10,946 nt of DNA, taken from NCBI GenBank assembly GCA_030152405.1, contig JASLJL010000129.1, forward strand, positions 1-10,946, in the 5' to 3' direction. This DNA is from Gordonia sp. (in: high G+C Gram-positive bacteria). Its GTDB lineage: Bacteria > Actinomycetota > Actinomycetes > Mycobacteriales > Mycobacteriaceae. A model generated the notes under the pieces. That model was not told where the DNA came from, searched no databases, and worked only from the letters and a program-made list of their open reading frames with translations. This document shows, one piece after another, positions 7,530 through 10,946 of the stretch. The first letter of the stretch is position 1. The number at the start of each line of letters is the position of its first letter. The position numbers were made by a program, and so were the translations under genes.

Positions 7530-8914
7530 GAAGCAATCGTTCCAGATGTGGCCCGTTCCGATGCGAGTGCCTGCACGCCGCCGCCGCTGACCGCGGCGGG
7601 CGTTGCGACATATGTGCGCCACGTGACCAGGGCGGCGATCAGGTAGAACACCGCGAAGACAGTGAAAGCCCACACCCCGGATCCGGCGTCTCCGGACTGG
7701 TACGACTGCCGGAGCACCAAGTTGATACCGACTCCGCCGAGACCGCCGACGGCACCGGCGATTCCGATGACAGCACCCGACATGGACCGCGAATAGTCTG
7801 AGCGCCCGACCTCGTCGAGAGGCAGAGACCGCGATGCCGCATCGAACACCGACGGGATGATCTTGTACACCGACCCGTTGCCCATGCCCGACAACACGAA
7901 GAGGGCGATGAAGGCGATCACCGACACGGTGAGTGAACCGTTCCCCACGATCAGCAGTGCGGCGGCGCCGATCATTCCGACGAACACCCCGAGCGTGACC
8001 ACGCTCCCCCCGATGCGATCGGCGAGCTTCCCGCCGTACACACGGCTGATCGAACCGAGCAACGGCCCGATGAACGCGATCGACGCGGCGTGCAGCGCGG
8101 CGTCGCCCGCAGTCTGACCGTCGGCTTTGAAGTTGATGACGAGCAACTGCGCGAAGGCGAACGAGAAACCGATGAAGGAGCCGAATGTCCCGATGTACAA
8201 CAGCGCGATCACCCAGGTGTTCTTGTCGGCGACCGCGGCTCTCATCGCCGTCATGTCGACGCCCGGACCGTCCAGATTGTCCATGAAGAGCGCAGCGCCG
8301 ATACCCGCGACCACCAGTGCGAACAGGTAGAAGGCGCACACCCAATAGGGCTCGGTGTCGCCGACCAGCGCCAGAACCAGCAGTCCCAGAAGCTGGACGG
8401 CGGGCACACCCAGATTGCCGCCGCCCGCATTGAGTCCGAGGGCCCAGCCTTTGAGACGCTGGGGATAGAAGGCGTTGATGTTGGTCATCGACGACGCGAA
8501 GTTGCCGCCGCCGAGACCTGTCAGCGCAGCGCACACGAGGTACATCCAGAGCGGTTGGCCGGGATTGGCGAGCAGGACGATCGTCGCCGTGACCGGAACC
8601 AGGAGCACCACTGCGGAGAAGATCGTCCAGTTGCGGCCGCCGAACCGGGTAGTGGCCATCGTGTACGGGAATCTCAGCACCGCACCGGTCAGGGTGGCGA
8701 CTGCGCCGATCAGGAACTTGTCACCGGCCGAGATCCCGTAGACGTCGGAGGGCATGAACAGCACCATCACCGACCACAGGGACCACACTGAGAAGCCGAC
8801 GTGTTCGGCGACCACCGACCAGATGAGGTTTCGGCGCGCGACGTCTTTCCCACCCGACTCCCATGCGACGACGTCCTCCGCATCCCAGTTCTCAATCGTG
8901 CGACTGCGTCTCAC
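7526..8914 (-). CDS. narK: Nitrate/nitrite transporter NarK (MFS, NNP family)
   Basis: This 462-residue membrane protein has roughly 12 hydrophobic segments and the NNP-family signatures: LGGGNFASSMTNINAFYP (134-151), then GWALGLNAGGGNLG (156-169), and SGMGNGSVYKIIPSVF (342-357). R81 (LRFPYTM) and R291 (SRVYGGKLADR) stand where the two substrate-binding arginines of E. coli NarK are expected; that assignment is by motif, not alignment. It imports nitrate or exchanges it for nitrite across the cytoplasmic membrane, and here most likely feeds the assimilatory reductases. The start is GTG at 8914, well supported by GAGGAGG five bases upstream (plus coordinates 8920-8926); no closer ATG exists. 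Its stop overlaps the nnaR ATG, so regulator and transporter are co-expressed. Confidence 0.94.
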   Translation of the reverse strand: MRRSRTIENWDAEDVVAWESGGKDVARRNLIWSVVAEHVGFSVWSLWSVMVLFMPSDVYGISAGDKFLIGAVATLTGAVLRFPYTMATTRFGGRNWTIFSAVVLLVPVTATIVLLANPGQPLWMYLVCAALTGLGGGNFASSMTNINAFYPQRLKGWALGLNAGGGNLGVPAVQLLGLLVLALVGDTEPYWVCAFYLFALVVAGIGAALFMDNLDGPGVDMTAMRAAVADKNTWVIALLYIGTFGSFIGFSFAFAQLLVINFKADGQTAGDAALHAASIAFIGPLLGSISRVYGGKLADRIGGSVVTLGVFVGMIGAAALLIVGNGSLTVSVIAFIALFVLSGMGNGSVYKIIPSVFDAASRSLPLDEVGRSDYSRSMSGAVIGIAGAVGGLGGVGINLVLRQSYQSGDAGSGVWAFTVFAVFYLIAALVTWRTYVATPAAVSGGGVQALASERATSGTIAS

Positions 8915-8949
8915 GTATGCCTCCTCGTTCTGGAGCCGACGGCTTGGTC

Positions 8950-8988
8950 GTCGACTGTCGACTTCGAAACTAGGGAGCCGGTGTTTCG
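8950..8988. repeat. Inverted repeats upstream of narK, possible operator
   Basis: GTCGAC-T-GTCGAC occupies 8950-8962. CGAAAC (8965-8970) and GTTTCG (8983-8988) form a second dyad around a 12-bp spacer. They lie 36-74 bp upstream of the narK start, a position suited to a regulator such as NnaR or GlnR, but I cannot match them to a known consensus. GTCGAC-like words are frequent in GC-rich DNA, so the first may be chance. Confidence 0.25.
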
Positions 8989-9060
8989 TTCGGCGGCGGT
9001 GCCGATCACCGGTAGGTAATGAACACCTCGCAGCCCGAACTCCACACGTGTGAGATCGCG

Positions 9061-9110
9061 GCCAGGAAACTGGCAGGCCCCGGACCCGAATGCTGCCAGG
9101 AACGCTTCCT
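9061..9110 (+). other. Mutually exclusive small hairpins upstream of the small ORF
   Basis: GCCAG-GAAA-CTGGC (9061-9074) is a 5-bp stem with a GNRA-type tetraloop. CTGGCAG (9070-9076) could instead pair with CTGCCAG (9093-9099), which in turn overlaps AGGAA-CGC-TTCCT (9098-9110). The three pairings compete. Whether this stretch is transcribed depends on an unmapped start site, so it may be leader RNA or merely promoter DNA. Confidence 0.25.
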
Positions 9111-9171
9111 ACCTTGAATCACGTGGCGCACATCAGAGGCGCCCGAACAGAACAAGAAACGATCTGCGATC

Positions 9172-9179
9172 AAGGAGAA
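9172..9179 (+). promoter_or_regulatory. Strong Shine-Dalgarno of the small ORF
   Basis: AAGGAGAA ends six bases before the ATG at 9186, and its AAGGAG core ends eight bases before it. It is among the strongest ribosome-binding sites in the window, and stronger than those of nirB or the ABC gene. It is the main argument that the 43-codon ORF is translated. Confidence 0.7.
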
Positions 9180-9185
9180 CACCAC

Positions 9186-9317
9186 ATGTCGAACACCACC
9201 GCACCCCGCCCCGGCGCCCAGCAGCCGCACCGCCAGAACCAGCAGCAGCCGACGCGCCGCCGTCGGACGCGTCAGTGGGACCGCCGCAACCACCGCTGGA
9301 CCTGGATCTGGCGCTGA
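9186..9317 (+). CDS. 43-residue Arg- and Trp-rich small protein or leader peptide
   Basis: I do not recognise a family. The peptide has 11 Arg and 2 His against one acidic residue (D32). It has a Pro/Gln-rich first half (APRPGAQQPHRQNQQQP), an RRRRTRQ run at 24-30, and Trp at 31, 38, 40 and 42, ending HRWTWIWR. There is no signal peptide, no double-glycine leader and no cysteine. Support for coding is the strong AAGGAGAA site at good spacing and a clean stop followed 19 bp later by a strong hairpin. The clustered Trp codons, the hairpin and the exporter gene 95 bp downstream suggest a regulatory leader peptide. A free-standing RNA- or membrane-binding cationic peptide is the alternative. The ORF lies on the strand of the ABC gene and diverges from narK. 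Conservation was not testable here. Confidence 0.62.
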   Translation: MSNTTAPRPGAQQPHRQNQQQPTRRRRTRQWDRRNHRWTWIWR

Positions 9318-9336
9318 CAAGCACCGTCTGAAACCT

Positions 9337-9372
9337 GCGTGCGCCGGACTCTCCCTCGAGTCCGGCGCACGC
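9337..9372 (+). terminator. GC-rich hairpin between the small ORF and the ABC gene (terminator or attenuator)
   Basis: GCGTGCGCCGGACT (9337-9350) and AGTCCGGCGCACGC (9359-9372) are exact reverse complements around an 8-nt loop. A C-G pair closing the loop and a U-G plus C-G pair at the base can extend the stem to about 17 bp. It begins 19 bp after the small ORF stop and ends 40 bp before the ABC start. No U-tract follows. It may end the small transcript, or control read-through into the transporter. Confidence 0.7.
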
Positions 9373-9412
9373 GGCGCGTCCGCATCCCGTCCGATCGAGA
9401 GAGTCCGCCCGT

Positions 9413-10946
9413 ATGACCCCCCGCCGCGCCCTTGCCCGCTTCGTCCCTCTGCTTCGCGGTCACCGCCGATTGCTCACGACGGCCGCCCTGCTGTTCATCG
9501 TCGCCGCGGGTTGCGACGCCGTGGGCGTGTTCGTGCTCTCCGACGTCGTCGACAGCGCACTCGACTCCGAAACGACGACCGCGCTGATTCCCCTCGCGTG
9601 CACGTGGGTCGCTGTCACGGCGGCGTCATCACTCGGCGACTACGTCGGCCAGGTGATCGCGGCTAAGGAGTCGGAGAAGATCGTCCTGACCTTGCGCGAC
9701 ACCGTGTTCGCTCACGTCCAACGGCTCTCACCGACTTCTCACCGGAGACGCGGGATCGGCGATCTGGTGGTCCGACACTCGAGCGATCTCGAAGCAGTCG
9801 AGCACCTCGTCGCGTCGGGCCTGCTCACCGGAGTGATCGCGGTCGTCAACATGGTCGCGCTGCTCATCGCCGCGTTCTGGATGAACGCAGTCGTCACCGT
9901 CGTCGCGGTGTGCGCGGTGCCGCCGATCGCACTGCTGTCGGCTTGGTACGGACGCCGTCAGACCGCCGAGACGTGGCGCGAACGCGACGCCGACTCGATG
10001 CTCACCGACACTCTTCACTCGGCGCTGACCGGTCACGAGGTGACCGTTGCGTACAACCAGGAGCACACTGAACAGACCGCGCTGCATCGTCGTGGACGAG
10101 ATTGGATGGCTGCCCGCGTGTCGCTGACGCGAGTGGAGGCCGGCTTCGGTGCGGTGCTCGGATTCGCCCAGGTGCTCGTGTCATTGGGCGTCGCGATCAC
10201 CGGCGTGTGGCAAGTCCGGCAGGGCGCGATGAGCGTCGGCCAGTTGATGGCACTGACCGGCTACGTCGCGATGCTGTATCCCAAGTTCCAGGAGTTGGCC
10301 GAGGTCCGGCTGTCGCTGGCGTCGACCGGGGTCAGTGCTGCCCGGATCGCAGAACTGCTCGACGAGGCACCCCACGCACCCGATCTGCCTGGAGCTCGAC
10401 CGCTCACCGTCCACGCAGGTCACGTCGAATTCCGACGAATCGTCATGCAACGCGGTTCCAGGACAATCTTGAAGGAGGCCGACCTGACTCTCCCCGCGGG
10501 TCGGGTGACCGCGCTTGTCGGCCCCAGCGGAGCGGGCAAGTCGACAATGGCCGCGCTCCTCGGGCGACTTGAGGAGCCCGACGGCGGATCGGTGCACATC
10601 GACGACGTCGACCTCGCTTCAACCACGGCGGAATCCGTGCGCGACCACGTCACCGTGCTGCCGCAGGCGCCGATGATCAAACCGGGAAGCGTCGCGGACA
10701 ACATCGCCTACGGGCGACCTGACGCGTCTCGAGACGACCTGATCAGCGCTTCCGTCGCGGTGGGTGCGGACGAGTTCATCCGTGCTCTGCCCGACGGCTA
10801 CGACACGATGCTGGCCGACGGCGGTCTCGACCTCTCCGGTGGGCAACGTCAGCGGCTCTGCATCGCGCGGGCTCTCCTGCGGGACACTCAGATCCTCGTG
10901 CTCGACGAACCGACCTCTGCGCTGGACGACGAATCCGTCGCCGACC
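9413..10946 (+). CDS. ABC exporter half-transporter (fused permease-ATPase), 5' part
   Basis: From the ATG at 9413 the frame stays open to the right edge: 511 codons of an expected 570-600, so the C-terminus is missing. Residues about 1-325 are a type-I exporter membrane domain with several hydrophobic segments (LLTTAALLFIVAAG near 20-33, TGVIAVVNMVALLIAAFW near 139-156, GAVLGFAQVLVSLGVAITGVW near 244-264). The ATPase domain follows with Walker A GPSGAGKST (370-378), Q-loop Q418, signature LSGGQ (474-478), Walker B ILVLDE with D498-E499, and the D-loop SALDD. The H-loop His lies beyond the window. It should export a substrate across the cytoplasmic membrane as a homodimer or with a partner encoded downstream. 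The substrate is unknown: there is no C39 peptidase domain, so it is not a classic bacteriocin processor. The ribosome site is modest (GAGAGAG, 9397-9403). It follows the small ORF and hairpin, which may regulate it. Confidence 0.9.
   Translation, partial: MTPRRALARFVPLLRGHRRLLTTAALLFIVAAGCDAVGVFVLSDVVDSALDSETTTALIPLACTWVAVTAASSLGDYVGQVIAAKESEKIVLTLRDTVFAHVQRLSPTSHRRRGIGDLVVRHSSDLEAVEHLVASGLLTGVIAVVNMVALLIAAFWMNAVVTVVAVCAVPPIALLSAWYGRRQTAETWRERDADSMLTDTLHSALTGHEVTVAYNQEHTEQTALHRRGRDWMAARVSLTRVEAGFGAVLGFAQVLVSLGVAITGVWQVRQGAMSVGQLMALTGYVAMLYPKFQELAEVRLSLASTGVSAARIAELLDEAPHAPDLPGARPLTVHAGHVEFRRIVMQRGSRTILKEADLTLPAGRVTALVGPSGAGKSTMAALLGRLEEPDGGSVHIDDVDLASTTAESVRDHVTVLPQAPMIKPGSVADNIAYGRPDASRDDLISASVAVGADEFIRALPDGYDTMLADGGLDLSGGQRQRLCIARALLRDTQILVLDEPTSALDDESVAD

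Larger units (their letters stand above)
8915..9185. promoter_or_regulatory. Divergent intergenic region between narK and the small ORF
   Basis: This 271-bp stretch has no credible gene. It must hold the narK promoter (leftward) and probably that of the small ORF (rightward). Visible elements are GTCGAC-T-GTCGAC (8950-8962), an inverted pair CGAAAC/GTTTCG with a 12-bp spacer (8965-8988), the perfect palindrome CACACGTGTG (9043-9052), and hairpins at 9061-9110. On the minus strand TAGTTT (8972-8967) could be a narK -10, and on the plus strand TACCTT (9110-9115) a -10 for the small ORF; neither has a convincing -35. I found no GTnAC-n6-GnAAC GlnR box here. Confidence 0.5.

Noticed and set aside
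6393..8534. A single 713-codon minus-strand frame covering nnaR and much of narK
   Set aside because: Only its C-terminal 378 codons are real protein (nnaR). The upstream part is an Arg-rich off-frame reading of narK, whose true frame has NNP motifs and a good ribosome site.
8090..8791. Plus-strand open frame antisense to narK (233 codons)
   Set aside because: It lies wholly within narK, is His/Arg/Glu-rich with no motif, and shows no sign of independent coding.
9006..9320. Minus-strand open frame opposite the small ORF and divergent region (104 codons)
   Set aside because: It has low-complexity Ala/Arg/Gly composition and no evident ribosome site. The plus-strand 43-codon ORF has much better initiation signals.
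9186..9412. Bacteriocin precursor plus dedicated processing exporter
   Set aside because: The exporter lacks an N-terminal C39 peptidase domain in the visible part. The peptide has no GG leader, no cysteines, and no modification enzyme gene nearby in the window.
1..10946. CRISPR arrays, insertion sequences, tRNA or rRNA genes, prophage
   Set aside because: I saw no regularly spaced repeats, transposase motifs, tRNA-like cloverleaf or CCA ends, or rRNA segments. Gene content and composition are uniform, with no sign of a recent insertion.

Overview
The window is high-GC DNA with tightly packed, mostly ATGA-coupled genes, as expected for a Mycobacteriales actinomycete (Gordonia, Rhodococcus or Mycobacterium-like; the genus is my inference and is not proven by the sequence). 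Most of it (about 1-8914) is a nitrate and nitrite assimilation locus. The gene set recalls the mycobacterial nirB-nirD / CbiX-like / nnaR / narK3 neighbourhood.

Plus strand, left part: the 3' portion of a fused assimilatory nitrate reductase with a CysJ-like flavoprotein (1-2622, 5' end outside the window). A 106-bp gap follows, with a GlnR-box-like site. Then come nirB (2729-5254), nirD (5251-5652) and a CbiX-type sirohydrochlorin chelatase (5649-6323), each overlapping the next by 4 bp. The logic is that NADPH electrons reduce nitrate to nitrite in the fusion enzyme, NirBD reduces nitrite to ammonium on siroheme, and the chelatase inserts the metal that makes siroheme.

A perfect 20-bp inverted repeat (6340-6382) separates this operon from a convergent minus-strand pair. 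That pair is narK (8914-7526, nitrate/nitrite transporter) followed by nnaR (7529-6393), a HemD-fold protein fused to an OmpR-type winged helix. It is recognisable as the nitrate-assimilation regulator NnaR, which acts with GlnR. The two genes overlap by 4 bp.

To the right of narK is a 271-bp gene-free divergent region with several small palindromes and hairpins. Next is a 43-codon plus-strand ORF (9186-9317) with a strong Shine-Dalgarno sequence. It encodes an extremely Arg-rich peptide with four Trp in its last 13 residues. A GC-rich 14-bp perfect hairpin follows (9337-9372), and then the first 511 codons of an ABC-exporter-type half transporter (9413 to the right edge, incomplete). The leader ORF, terminator-like hairpin and transporter look like a ribosome-controlled attenuation unit or a small-peptide gene next to an exporter. 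This is the least explained part of the window. The nitrate genes belong to well-known families.
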